A stretch of 64,000 nt of DNA from Balanoglossus misakiensis. Taxonomy: Eukaryota > Hemichordata. Shown here in pieces: positions 33,222 through 43,839 of the stretch. The stretch is from positions 1,798,001 to 1,862,000 of the forward strand of contig CM082578.2 of assembly GCA_040954595.2 (NCBI GenBank), read 5' to 3'. Within the stretch, counting starts at the first letter, position 1. Each line of letters opens with the position of its first letter. A program made the translations under genes and the position numbers. The notes beneath the pieces were generated by a model. That model searched no databases. It saw only the letters and a list, made by a program, of their open reading frames with translations, and was not told the DNA's origin.

Positions 33222-33537
33222 GGAGGGACAAAGTCTCTCGCTCGCTGCCGTTTTCCCATTAATTATGTTTGGTACAAGACACAGTTTATGTTATTCTACA
33301 TGTGGATATATAGTGAATCATCATTTGACCACACACAACTTCCATCTTGTTTGTAGGATATGAGGGTAAAAACTCGCCCAAAATGAATGAATGGTATTCA
33401 TTTTTCGCGTGTTTTTTCACTGTCGCGTCTACAAGAGGATGGAAGTTGTGTGTGGTCAAACATTGATTCTCTATATATCCACATGTAGAATGACATAAAC
33501 AGTGTCTTGTAATTGTATCAAACATAATCCCTTTAAA
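33222..33537. mobile_element. MITE family 2
   Basis: It begins GGAGGGACAAAGTCTCTCGC and ends AACATAATCCCTTTAAA. The inverted arms are intact, but the GAGAGAGACTTTG end block is deleted. Confidence 0.62.
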
Positions 33538-33702
33538 TACTCCATAATAGCTTTATCTTTTTGCTACTTTTTCAGTGTGTTTGTTTTGTGTATCTACTGC
33601 AGTTTCTTGTATAGGGAATCATCATCTGCCCATGCCTGTATCGCTCACTCTTTTTGTTTCTACCGTACATGTATTTAACACTGAATGTAATGATACTATT
33701 CA

Positions 33703-33815
33703 CAACCACCATCACCATCATCATCATCATAATCATCATCACCACCACCACCACCACCACCACCATCATCATCATCATCGTCATCATCATCACCATCATC
33801 ATCATCAGTTTCTGC
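33703..33815. repeat. CAC/CAT trinucleotide tract
   Basis: About 110 bp of CAC and CAT triplets. The poly-His or poly-Met/Val frames are composition artefacts inside an intron. Confidence 0.85.
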
Positions 33816-34106
33816 TGTTCCAAGAACTAGGCTTATCATGAGTGTAATTGATCATATCAGTTATTATGCCTATGGATACCATCTCATGACTCCTGTCCTA
33901 TCTTGTAGTGTTTCTTGACAGTGATCTAGTCTATTCACATGTATCAGAAAACAAGCACTTAACAATATCTGGATTTCTCATGAATATGTGACAGATATTA
34001 ACATCTAGAAGTGCATTTACCTAAATGTACCAGTGTATGCATAGGGGGTGTGGACCAGTTGTTTAATTTACAAACATTTGTTATTCTTTCACTTTTTTTT
34101 CTTCAG

Positions 34107-34247
34107 ATAAACACGCTCCTGAAGTCATTTACTGTCCCAATACGACCCGTATAATTAGTCCTAATAGCTTGACAACAGGAGTATGGCAGGAGCCTATATT
34201 TACAGATGATGTCGCCATTGCCAATGTGACACAAACCTACACAATGG
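34107..34247 (+). CDS. Exon: HYR domain 2, first part
   Basis: This is a 141-nt exon in phase 1-1 encoding DKHAPEVIYCPNTTRIISPN and VWQEPIFTDDVAIANVT. P-x-V-x-CP and W-x-x-P-x-F-x-D are HYR signatures. HYR is an Ig-like adhesion module often found beside Sushi domains. Confidence 0.85.
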
Positions 34248-34951
34248 GTAAGTTTCCTATAAAATATCATTTCTGATTATAGATAATATATAACATTCAC
34301 ACTAACTAAGTTTTTTTTATCGGGGTGGGGTGGGGAGTTGATCTAAACAGAAACCAACAAGCTGAGACAACTTTCCTAAGATTATGGTCAGTATGAAGCA
34401 TACTGGTACAGTTTATTCTTGTGGCCGTTACTCATATATGGCTAGCACATCCTATGTGCGACAGATGATCTTGCTTCCAAGTATTAAAGCCTCAATTGCT
34501 GATACTATTACCATATGTTTATAGGCCCTTTCCTCGATCCCAGGGCAGTACAATGAAGTTAAAACTCGAAAGCATTTGTGTTTGCACGTAATTGTTTATT
34601 GGAAACAAAAGATTTGACCAACTGTTGAGCAAGGCCTTTAATCAGTAAAGTACTTAATATTCTCAACTACTACTGGGGATACCCATACCACAAATGTTGT
34701 GTTCTCTTACAATGGGCAGTTGAATAAACGTGTGCGGCACCATATCTGTTTAGTATACATATCTTGTTCATGTTTATATGTACAGTCACAATCAGGAGTT
34801 GATAATATGCCTGTGTATACCCACCAGATAGCTCACTTAAATGGACCATTCTAAGTTTGAAAAGAAAATCATGAAAAACATTCAAGAAACGGAAGCTATT
34901 TTGGCTTTAGCACCCATGCCTGTAATGATGTGCATAATTTTTTTCTTACAG

Positions 34952-35047
34952 GTGACACCTTTTCCTGGGGAACCTACCAGATCAGCTATGTTGCTTCAGA
35001 TACAGCTGGCAACAATGCACAGTGCAACTTTTTACTCTATGTACTGC
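34952..35047 (+). CDS. Exon: HYR domain 2, second part
   Basis: This is a 96-nt exon in phase 1-1 encoding GDTFSWGTYQISYVASDTAG and NNAQCNFLLYVL. YVA-x-D-x-x-GN-x-A-x-C-x-F is the typical end of HYR. It serves as the reference for the damaged HYR 1. Confidence 0.87.
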
Positions 35048-35144
35048 GTGAGTGAATTTTTTTATCATTCATACATAAACTTTACAAATTAATTAATATC
35101 TTGACAAATTGTCATCTCTACCCCTTGTTATGTCTTGTCACATA

Positions 35145-35334
35145 CTGTAAAACAGGACATTTTCGTGACAGAAAATATTTTGCAATATATCAAAAGAGGC
35201 AACTGTGACACGAGAATTAAATTTCCGCATTCTAGTATTTTACTAACTACTCTGGTATCTCTGAAAAACATTTTATGCGACTTTATTTTCTTCTTCTTTT
35301 TTGCCGAAGTTTGGGAAAATTTGCCGTTTTACAG
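35145..35334. mobile_element. MITE family 1
   Basis: It is TA-flanked with CTGTAAAACAGGACATTTTC and CCGTTTTACAG termini. Confidence 0.65.
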
Positions 35335-35451
35335 TAATATGATTGCATCATTATCACTTATAACAACATCATTCAGAACATACAAGGACACTCAAACCCG
35401 TCTAAAACAAACCCTGTCTAATCGGGAAACCTCTCTTCAACCAACAGCTTT

Positions 35452-35736
35452 TCCTAGTCCCTTTTACATAGAAACATGTTAATGTGTTGGTGTTCTGTTT
35501 ACAAGATTTGACTGTGTAATAAATATGGGTGTCACACATACACCATTAAGACAGTTCTGAAGCATCTCAGAATTGATACTGTCTTAAAAAAACATGTGTG
35601 GACGGTGTAAGTGGTCCTGAAACGTCTCAGATTTGAGATGGCTCTGCCAGCCAGACCTGAGCCGGTGTAAGGATTAACACCTCTCCGCAACCCATTGTCT
35701 ATGGGGCCGAGCCTCAGCGCCCATACATAAACTTTG
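35452..35736. repeat. 285-bp direct repeat, left copy
   Basis: Nearly identical to 36991-37276, from TCCTAGTCCCTTTTACATAG to ATACATAAACTTTG. The pair brackets about 1.25 kb that includes the 36646-36773 exon. This could be a local duplication or a terminal repeat of an unclassified element. Confidence 0.7.
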
Positions 35737-36159
35737 ATTGGATGACATTTTGCATTCCTTAGTTGACACACACAAAATGTTATCCAATGACGTGAAGTGT
35801 ATTACACGGCAGAGACTACAATGTGCCAGAAGACAGTTCCAGAGTCATTTATTCAATGTTTTTTAACGAATTTGGCTAATTTGTGGCCGTGTGAAAAATA
35901 TAATCTCACACACCAAAGACCTGGGATCATATTTCTCACGCTCATCAGGGATATTTTGTCCCACACTCGCCTGCGGCTTGAGTGGGACAATAAATCCCCA
36001 ACTCATGTGTGAAATATGATCCCAGGTCCTTGGGGAATGGGAGATTCTAGTAACCCCACACTCTGGCAGATTTGAAAGCATTATATGTGCAATACATGGA
36101 CAGAAACTTCAATGTGCCAGCAATCTAATTAGTATCAGATGTAGAGTTAGGCGCTTTTG

Positions 36160-36245
36160 ATAGGTTTGGCTATTCTGTTCTCTTAGCTTTGGCTGTTCTG
36201 TTCTCTGACTTGGCTGTTCTGTTCTCTGTCTTGGCTGTTCTCGGG
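36160..36245. repeat. Short tandem repeat of about 22 bp inside inverted flanks
   Basis: Three to four units of the type TTGGCTGTTCTGTTCTCTG lie between inverted TCAGATGTAGAGTTAGGCGC and GCGCCTAATTCTACATCTGA. The whole forms a hairpin-prone element at about 36137-36320. Confidence 0.55.
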
Positions 36246-36645
36246 TGCACGCATCTCTTTCAAACAGAACAGCCAAGAATCAGCGAAAGTAAAGAAGGCG
36301 CCTAATTCTACATCTGATTTTAATCAGATTGATGTGCCAAGTGACAGTTACACGAGAAGTAGAATCTCAAACACCGAGGAACCTGAAATAAGATTTCTGA
36401 CACTCAAACTAAAATATTGCATCTCACACTCACCTTTGCCCATGAGAAGAAATCTAACACCATATCCTTTGGGATGTATTAGATTCGGTTAATCTCCTAC
36501 ATGGGACGCAAGACCTGTAATTCATTTTCCATAGCCAACAATGGGAGCTTTGAGCTAAATATTCCTATTTTATAACATTCAGCGAGCCAAATTCCATTGC
36601 ATGGTTTTATCTTTGATGTTATATTCTGCCATTATATTTTCCAAG

Positions 36646-36773
36646 AAATAAAAATGAGGAACAGTGGGCTGTCAGCAGATTACCAATTGATGTTGGCAAC
36701 GAAACTGGGGAACCCATCATTGAAGAGAGACAAATTCGAATCATGACAAATCCAGCAAAACCTTTTGACTCAG
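36646..36773 (+). CDS. Exon: linker between HYR 2 and Sushi, 5' boundary uncertain
   Basis: The open frame encodes EEQWAVSRLPIDVGNETGEP, EERQIRIMTNPAKPFDS and ends in phase 1, matching the next exon. The best acceptor (TTTTCCAAG) gives phase 2, which does not fit the preceding exon, so either an exon is missing or the boundary is wrong. No domain is recognised. Confidence 0.5.
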
Positions 36774-36990
36774 GTGAAGTATTTGAGCCCCAGTAACTCT
36801 AACATTTGACTGTTTTTTCAGTATTTTTCTCCTGTGTCATTTTCTTCTTTTACTCTTTATAGCTTTTCAACAAAGTCTGTATATAAGCAACGGCCATTGT
36901 TATTGTAGAAAATGAATTCGAGTCTCGACTTCATTCAATTTTCATCAATAACAATGCAGATTACTACAAAAGGGCTGTTTTGAAATAATA

Positions 36991-37276
36991 TCCTAGTCCC
37001 TTTTACATAGAAACATGTTAATGTGTTGGTGTTCTGTTTAAAAGATTTGACTGTGTAATAAATATGGGTGTCACACATACACCATTAAGACAGTTCTGAA
37101 GCATCTCAGAATTGATACTGTCTTAAAAAAAACATGTGTGGACGGTGTAAGTGGTCCTGAAACGTCTCAGATTTGAGACGGCTCTGCCAGCCAGACCTGA
37201 GCCTGTGTAAGGATTAACACCTCTCCGCAACCCATTGTCTATGGGGCCGAGCCTCAGCGCCCATACATAAACTTTG
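36991..37276. repeat. 285-bp direct repeat, right copy
   Basis: Partner of 35452-35736, with a few substitutions and one additional A in an A-run. Confidence 0.7.
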
Positions 37277-37556
37277 TGTGTGTGGACACAACATGACTCA
37301 AAGGATTAATGCTCTGTGGTTAGCACTGGCAAATAGTGTCTCAAATTTTACCCTGTGTGAACCTGGTAAAAGAGGCATTGTGCCCTAGTGGCTAGGGTTG
37401 TGGGTTCGTTACCTAGACCTGGACATTTGGGTAGTATTTGCCTCTTGGATGATATATGAGACACAGACATTTGGGTAGTATTTGCCTGTTGGATGATAGA
37501 TGAAATAAAATTAAAAATATATAGACAAATAAACTGTGTTCTCCTTTCTTTTACAG

Positions 37557-37659
37557 CATTTGATTGTAAAAAGCCAGCACCACCAGTTAAAGGTATTTCC
37601 ATCTGTAATGAGTTTGAGTCGGGTGTATTCTGTCACGTGGATTGTTTACCAGGATACAA
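37557..37659 (+). CDS. Exon: first half of a Sushi domain
   Basis: This encodes AFDCKKPAPPVKGISICNEF and GVFCHVDCLPGYK in phase 1. An in-frame TAA follows at once unless splicing uses CAA|GTAATA, giving phase 2. The Trp and last Cys of the Sushi are not found downstream; a DNA transposon begins 40 bp after the donor. The domain may be broken. Confidence 0.62.
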
Positions 37660-37699
37660 GTAATACAAGAAAAAATGATTTGGTATCAGTAAAGAAATA

Positions 37700-38764
37700 C
37701 TGTATACCGTTTTATTTTTGCGAGCGATTTATTTTTGCGACATTCGCGTGTACAACAAAACGCGAACTTTTTCCTTCGCAAACATATATACATTTCAGCT
37801 TACACACTGTACTTCTCACCTGACCTATACACACACACACGCACACAACAACAAGACGATACACCCGGTTCTTAATCAATACTATGTACATTTATTTTTA
37901 ATTCAATGTTGGAAAAAATATAAAAGGAACAAAAATAAATAAAGAGAAAATGATCATCTCATAAAGTGTGCTCCACATGAAACACGTAGCCTACGATTGC
38001 ACAACTTTCACAACCGGCCGGGGCCAGGAGGGTTAACCGTACGACTCGGGCGGAAAATGGCGTTCACTTGGCTGGTTCAAGAAAGCAAGTGGCAGACAAA
38101 ATAACAGTATTACCAAAAGTAAAATCATCAAAACAGTACAAACGAAAAAAATATTATGATATATTTACAATGATTACAAAATTAAAAATATTCACGGGGC
38201 CTTGATCGATACAAAATGGCGGCTATTCCTTACGAAAATTTACAAAGGCCAGAAGGTCAAAGTCCACCTCCCCCTCTCAAAGTTCTCGTAGTTAAATCTG
38301 TATTCCGCTAATAGCAGAAATTATAGATGACTTTTCAAAGCCTTCAATGATGGCACCACGATCATTTCATAGTTTATCAAATGCTGATAAAAGCCAGTTC
38401 GAATGAAGCGGTTTCAGTGTCGACAAACGGAGATCCACTGCTACTGCACTTACATCAACGCCGTTGTCAAGGGCCTCTGCTACTTTGCGCGCATACCAGT
38501 TGTGGAATTCGTGTCCCAATGCTTCCTTGAACTTTGCGTTGAAGGACAGGTCCAGAGGCTGCAATTCTGAAGTACAGTTCGCAGGGACAAACACAGCATT
38601 GATTCCCGAGTCACGGAGTTTCGCGAGACGTAGACGCTTAGCCTTATCACCGTTTTAACGCAATCTGATCGATTTCCTGTAAACGCAAACTTAAAACGCC
38701 GTAGAGTGCTACCTTGTTGCAAAATCGCAAAAATTTGTGATCGCAAAAATAAAACGGTATACAG
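37700..38764. mobile_element. pogo/Tigger-like DNA transposon, internally deleted
   Basis: Terminal inverted repeats beginning CTGTATACCGTTTTATTTTT are flanked by TA on both sides (37698-37699 and 38765-38766), the target duplication of the Tc1/mariner-pogo group. About 1.07 kb remains. A transposase remnant lies on the minus strand. It also carries a CA microsatellite at about 37830. Confidence 0.78.
38361..38657 (-). pseudogene. DDE_1 (pogo/Tigger/jerky-type) transposase fragment
   Basis: The minus-strand reading contains LRDSGINAVFVPANC and TSELQPLDLSFNAKFKEAL. The P-A-N-C-T-S-x-L-Q-P-L-D block, whose Asp is the last catalytic residue, is typical of DDE_1 transposases. The N-terminal DNA-binding part and first catalytic residues are absent, so the element is not autonomous. 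Confidence 0.75.
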
Positions 38765-39133
38765 TATAATCAGGTTGCACATGCACATTCAGAAAATTCT
38801 CCAAAGAGAGAGAGTTGTGAGAGGGGGTATTCCAGCATTGAGACAATTTTCTTTTAGTTATAAATGAAAAGAGAAATATGAGTAATGCAAATTCTTGCTT
38901 TACAGTATGTCAAGGTTGTGATTACAGGTAGATAATTTGTTAACATCATATCTGCTTACCCCAATATAAAGCTCCAGTACATTTGAGCTATTTTCTTAAT
39001 ATTTTGTTCTGGGTAAGCAGCTGTAACTTTCCTGATTGGCTAAGCGGTTTCGCAGTCTAAGTCAATACATCGTTCGCTAGATTGAAAATTGCATCTTTAA
39101 CAAAATTTGTTTGTTTGTATTGTTCTACTGCAG

Positions 39134-39386
39134 CTCCTGGGAAGACTCAACGTGGAGTGAATTGTGGCGTGTCATACAATTCACAGGCTGGTACATGTAA
39201 CAATGGTGTCATCCAGCAATTGAGGATCAGTTTTATGAACACTATCAACTATCTGAATGATTTGTTTGGTATTTGTGGCGGTGAATGCAACTTTGTTGAC
39301 CTTGAAATAACCTGCGGCGCCTCAAACCGAAGAAAGAGACAGGCTGATACTCAGCTTGTGGTTCAGTTCAGTTTCACAACCAATGC
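39134..39386 (+). CDS. Exon: Cys-rich repeat domain, unit 3, with furin-type site
   Basis: This is a 253-nt exon in phase 1-2. It includes GVNCGVSYNSQAGTC, YLNDLFGICGGECNFVDLE, then SNRRKRQADTQ and VVQFSFTTNA. RRKR is a strong proprotein convertase pattern. The closing strand aligns with units 1 and 2. It leads into the membrane-proximal GCC2_GCC3 repeats. Confidence 0.78.
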
Positions 39387-39677
39387 GTGAGTAGTAATTG
39401 TTATTTTTCGAGTATTTTATTCCCCTTCTGTTCTATTGAAATGACTTTGGTGACATGTCTAGGGTACTGATCCCAGGCTGTGTGAGGACCAGCTCTGTAT
39501 TCCCTATACAGCTGGTGTTTGCATTATTGCAAAATATTCCATTCATGCAAGTGAAAACAAATTATTTTGTGTCTTAACACTCAAACATTTTCAGTTTTTG
39601 GCAACCCCATCATTTCTGCCCACCTTCCTTCATGTTGCGGCATCCTGTATTCTAAAGATTCATGCATTCGAAATATA

Positions 39678-39885
39678 CTGCAAAACATGTTATTTTCGCG
39701 AGCAGTAAATTTCTGCAAAACATGCGCTGGTCAAAAAAACGTTAAAATAAAAAGTTGTGTAAAATGTTTTTGGAGATAATGATGCAGTTAGTGAAATACG
39801 AGAACTCGAAAATTCGTCCTCACGTAACAGTCGCCTCTTTTAATATCGCGAAAATTTCCTGTCGTGAAAACAACCCAGTTTACAG
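39678..39885. mobile_element. MITE family 1
   Basis: It is TA-flanked with CTGCAAAACATGTTATTTTC at the left and CCCAGTTTACAG at the right. Confidence 0.65.
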
Positions 39886-39954
39886 TACACACTTCTGGTT
39901 GGTATTGTAATGTGGCATATGTAAGAATTTTTTGCCTGTTGTTTTATCCATTAG

Positions 39955-40103
39955 CTCTGCTGATGCTGCAGCTGTAGTTATTGAAGATGCAGTCAAGAAT
40001 GGTACTTTTGATACAGCTGAATATTCAGTCGACGCTGAGACATTACAAGTTGAAAGTACAATATTCTGTTCCAATGGTAGTGTTCTTGTTGGAGAAGAAT
40101 GTG
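39955..40103 (+). CDS. Exon: Cys-rich unit 3, second part
   Basis: This is a 149-nt exon in phase 2-1 encoding SADAAAVVIEDAVKNGTFD, then STIFCSNGSVLVGEEC. It ends in a Cys pair that begins the GCC2_GCC3 series. The phase matches both neighbours exactly. Confidence 0.82.
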
Positions 40104-40429
40104 GTGAGTGCCTATTCTCCTCAGTTATTATGTACTTTAACCCTTTCACTCCCAGTTTCCTCTATAGAGGTCAAACCTTACCATAGAAAACAATTGGTTT
40201 GGACTGAACCATGGTGGTGAAAGGATTAAAACTGTGTCCAAAATTAATATTATAAAAAGGTGTAGATGTTAATATGTTTATATCGCCTGATATGACCTGT
40301 TAGGTGGGCCGTATTGCTGCGAGTGTGGTTGTGAGTCGCAGTGTACAAATCAAAGACAAGTGTGAGTGGTAAATACAACCCAACCAAGAGGTGATATAAG
40401 GAAATAATTGATTTGATATGCTCATACCA

Positions 40430-40596
40430 AGGAGGGACAAAGTCTCTTTTGCTGCCCTTTTTCCATTAATTATGTTTGATAGAAGACACAGTTAATGTTA
40501 TTCTACATGTGGATATATAGTGAATCAACATTCAACCACACACAACTGCCATCCCACTTGTAGACACAAGAGTGAAAAACTGGCCAAAATGAATGC
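40430..40596. mobile_element. MITE family 2, left-half fragment
   Basis: It starts AGGAGGGACAAAGTCTC and stops near CAAAATGAATG, without the right arm. Confidence 0.58.
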
Positions 40597-40695
40597 TGTG
40601 TGTTACAATTGTAGTTGTGTTTTAAACCATTAATGCATAATGATCAGTACATGAACAATGTATACATCTGCCTTCAACATTTTGTATTTCCACAG

Positions 40696-40857
40696 TATTG
40701 TGTCCTGAAGGGTCGTACCATGACACTGAGCTGAGTCAGTGCCATCCTTGTGCAATTGGATATTATCAACCCCTTGAAGGACAAACAGCATGCAATGCCT
40801 GTCCAAATAATGGAGTCACCAGGGGAAAGAGATCATTATCCATCTTGCAGTGTTTTG
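40696..40857 (+). CDS. Exon: GCC2_GCC3 (ephrin-receptor-like) repeat 1
   Basis: This is a 162-nt exon in phase 1-1 with LCPEGSYHDTELSQCHPCAI, GYYQPLEGQTACNACP and a variable tail to a last Cys. The pattern C-P-x-G, C-x-x-C and G-Y-Y-Q matches the family found in SCUBE and polydom proteins. Confidence 0.9.
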
Positions 40858-41117
40858 GTATGTATAACAGAAGGCAATATCTCCTCCTCGTCCACAGCCA
40901 TAGCCTAGTATCTAGCCGTATTTTGTCCGCTTTGCTTCCAAAACTAGCGTCTAGCCTCACTCATGCCACTGGCCCGATAAAACCCCATACCCCTTGCCGG
41001 GAATTGTGACGTATATATCAAATTATTGTGGTGTGATCCAATATGGAAAGAATGACAATTGGAATGTTCATCTCTTTGGTTGAAAAAATAATTTTTCAAC
41101 AATGATGTCTATTGCAG

Positions 41118-41279
41118 AGAGGTGCGATGTTGGTCACTACTTTGACAACGGGACTTCTCAGTGCCAAAGCTGCCCTATTGGATTCTGGCAATCAGAAGAA
41201 GGAAAGTTTGTGTGTGATACTTGCCCAAAGGGAATGCTTACATTAGTTGAAGGAGCTACTGATGAGTCACAATGTCAGG
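41118..41279 (+). CDS. Exon: GCC2_GCC3 repeat 2
   Basis: This is a 162-nt exon in phase 1-1 with CDVGHYFDNGTSQCQSCPIG, FWQSEEGKFVCDTCPKG and DESQCQ. Confidence 0.9.
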
Positions 41280-41524
41280 GTAGGTACTTGTGTTATTTGC
41301 TATTCTTGACTATCAATCACATGATCTGGCCATGTGACGTACCCATGGCGTTATCATTTGTAAGTGACAGGCAAGCAATATTTCGGCATCCAGTAAACTT
41401 TTTTCCGAGTAGGTTTTTACTTTAGAACCGCCAGATATGTAACATATTCAACAGTTTAACAAATTCACGTGAGTGAAAAGCAGATAATCGTGAATATCAA
41501 AAAAATTAATCTTCTCAATTACAG

Positions 41525-41692
41525 AGGTATGTAAATCAGTGGGAGTCCAACTTAGTGTCAATGGGTCTTGTGAGTCGTGTCCCATGGGAACCTATCGATC
41601 AAATGCTGAACTTCAGCCATCTTGTATGCCGTGCCCATTTGGCTTCACCACAAGAACAGTCGGTTCAACCTTAAGTGAAGATTGTAATGTTC
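41525..41692 (+). CDS. Exon: GCC2_GCC3 repeat 3
   Basis: This is a 168-nt exon in phase 1-1 with VNGSCESCPMGTYRSNAEL, CMPCPFGFTTRTVGSTLSED and C. Confidence 0.9.
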
Positions 41693-41829
41693 GTAAGTAT
41701 TATGTATACAACTTTTCATGTTGTATCTCAACTGTACTGAACTGAAGGTTGTATTATTGTGCCTCAGTTGTTCAGAATAATGATAGTCCTCCAATTTTAT
41801 TCTATGCTATTTTTCCATTCCATCAACAG

Positions 41830-41991
41830 CTTACTGCAATGTTGGTTGGTACTTGAATCAGGAGTCCTATAGATGTGAGAAATGCCCTGTTGGAACATAT
41901 AACTTTGAATTCAACCAGGATGCTTGTCAACCATGCCCAACTGGCTACACTACAGGCAGAGAGGGTGCCCTATATGAAACAGAATGTGTTG
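41830..41991 (+). CDS. Exon: GCC2_GCC3 repeat 4
   Basis: This is a 162-nt exon in phase 1-1 with YCNVGWYLNQESYRCEKCPV, GTYNFEFNQDACQPCPTGY and TECV. Confidence 0.9.
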
Positions 41992-42292
41992 GTAGGAATA
42001 ATTTTTCATAATCATAGAACTGATAACATGCATGAAGTGCTTGTGGAGATCAACCTTAACTGTTCAATCTGACACAAACACTTCATTATAAGAAATTTTC
42101 TTCTTTATTTAGAGTATCATTTGATATGTTGTGTGATCCAATATTTTTATATAATTTAATAATGCTCCTATTTTAACACCTTTTCTGAAAATTTCACGGA
42201 AATAACAATATCGTAATACTGTTTTCTCAGAATTCTACATGTTAGGCTATGGAATGTGATAACCATGCACTGCATCTGGGTAGTCATCTAAC

Positions 42293-42483
42293 TTAAAGGT
42301 ATACAGTCACCTCCAATTTACAAACGCCCATATATGGCTGAAATGGAGTATATGAGAGTTCTAAAGAACATATGGTGGCGCTCTTTTTTGCATGTGCCAC
42401 CCACTGAAAATCTGTGATTGGCTAGATCTCCTTTTGCCATGGTAACTATAGCTAATTTTCCATAGGTGACCGTATACCTTTAA
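42293..42483. mobile_element. MITE family 3, opposite orientation to 21062-21256
   Basis: It starts TTAAAGGTATACAGTCACC and ends GGTGACCGTATACCTTTAA. Confidence 0.65.
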
Positions 42484-42559
42484 CTGGTGATATGTATGAA
42501 GATCCCATAGTTTTATTTGGTGGTCAGTTAAAGACATTGCAAGAATTTTTGTTTTCTAG

Positions 42560-42682
42560 ATGCACATGAATGTCGTCTTGGTCTGGATGACTGTCACCCA
42601 AATGCCACTTGCAGGAATCTTGTACCAGGATATGAATGCACTTGCAAAACTGGTTTCACTGGTGATGGAATAACTTGTACAG
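42560..42682 (+). CDS. Exon: EGF domain 3
   Basis: This is a 123-nt exon in phase 1-1 with HECRLGLDDCHPNATCRN and YECTCKTGFTGDGITCT, a standard six-Cys EGF of the NIDO/cbEGF-like type. Confidence 0.92.
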
Positions 42683-42760
42683 GTATGTAACTATCTACAA
42701 CTGAAATGTCAACAGAAATATGTACAGCTAAAACGTAGACACTACTGTTGATTTTATGCT

Positions 42761-42921
42761 CTTAAAGGGACAAAGTATCTCTCTTGCTGCCCTTTTTCCA
42801 TTAATTATGTTTGATACAAGACACTGTTTATGTTATTCACCCGGTACATGTGGATATATAGTGAATCAACGTTCGACAGCACACAACTTCCATTCCGTTT
42901 GTAAGAAATGAATCTACAAGT
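42761..42921. mobile_element. MITE family 2, left-half fragment
   Basis: It starts CTTAAAGGGACAAAGTATCT and keeps the GATACAAGACACTGTTTATG block; the right arm is missing. Confidence 0.58.
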
Positions 42922-42994
42922 GGGTTTAGTTCTTGTCTAATACAAATGGTTCGTCAGGTAGAATAATGTGATGTGATTTTATTCTTGTGTCTAG

Positions 42995-43123
42995 ACAAAT
43001 GTGAAGGGTTCTGCTCAAACAATGCTGTTTGCATCAAGGACAGTGATGGCAATCCTGTTTGTGAATGTACTGATGAATATCAAGGTGAAACTTGCCGCCA
43101 GAGAATACCAATGCAAGTTAAAG
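42995..43123 (+). CDS. Exon: EGF domain 4, membrane-proximal
   Basis: This is a 129-nt exon in phase 1-1 with KCEGFCSNNAVCIKDSDGN and CECTDEYQGETC, followed by a short juxtamembrane linker. Confidence 0.9.
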
Positions 43124-43390
43124 GTGTGTATACATTTCTTTGTCTTTTAATAACTCAAGATTAAAAAACAATATTCACTAAAGTTTACACATTTGTTTGA
43201 TCTACATGATTACAGTTTACGTTGTCTTGAAAATATTTGTGAAAATGGTGAAACTGCAACATCTGCAGTATAACTAGATTTTTGGTCAACTAACCATTTT
43301 ACAATAGTTAAGCATCATAATGAATGGTTTTCTTGCTTTTATCATAGCATATCGCCCCCGTGACAAATAGAAATATTTAAACTCTTACAG

Positions 43391-43487
43391 ATTCCTCCGT
43401 TGACACAGCTGTCATCATTGGTGGTGTTGCGGGAGGTTTAGCGGCTGTGTTAGTGCTTGGTGTAATAATGTTACTCATGTACCAACG
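43391..43487 (+). CDS. Exon: transmembrane helix
   Basis: This is a 97-nt exon in phase 1-2 encoding DSSVDTAVIIGGVAGGLAAV and VLGVIMLLMYQR. About 23 hydrophobic residues with Gly and small residues are followed by Arg, giving a type I orientation. It is the only membrane segment seen. Confidence 0.92.
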
Positions 43488-43839
43488 GTAAGTTATTTAG
43501 TATTACCAGAGTAGAATCGAGACAGCTGTAGAAATGTTGCCCATCAGAAAACTGGGAATTTACCTGTATCTTTCCATACATGCATGAGGCAACGTGAAAA
43601 ATAATCTCATCTGTATCGTGGAAGCAAATTTATTCAAAGAGTTCATGCATAGACCTATTCGCGTATAGGGTAACTGCAGTGCATCATGGTATAATTTGCG
43701 TTCAACATGCATGGCGGCTAACAAGGCAAAGTCACGCGACCAGACCGCAAAGTGTCCAACAACCACCTGCGTTATTCTACAGTAGTAACCACATCACAAC
43801 AAATCCCACATTGATGATGTTCAACTATTTGACATTCAG

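Noticed and set aside
33575-33841. ORFs rich in His (plus strand) or Met/Val (minus strand)
   Set aside because: They are translations of a CAC/CAT trinucleotide tract in an intron, with no splice sites or domain.
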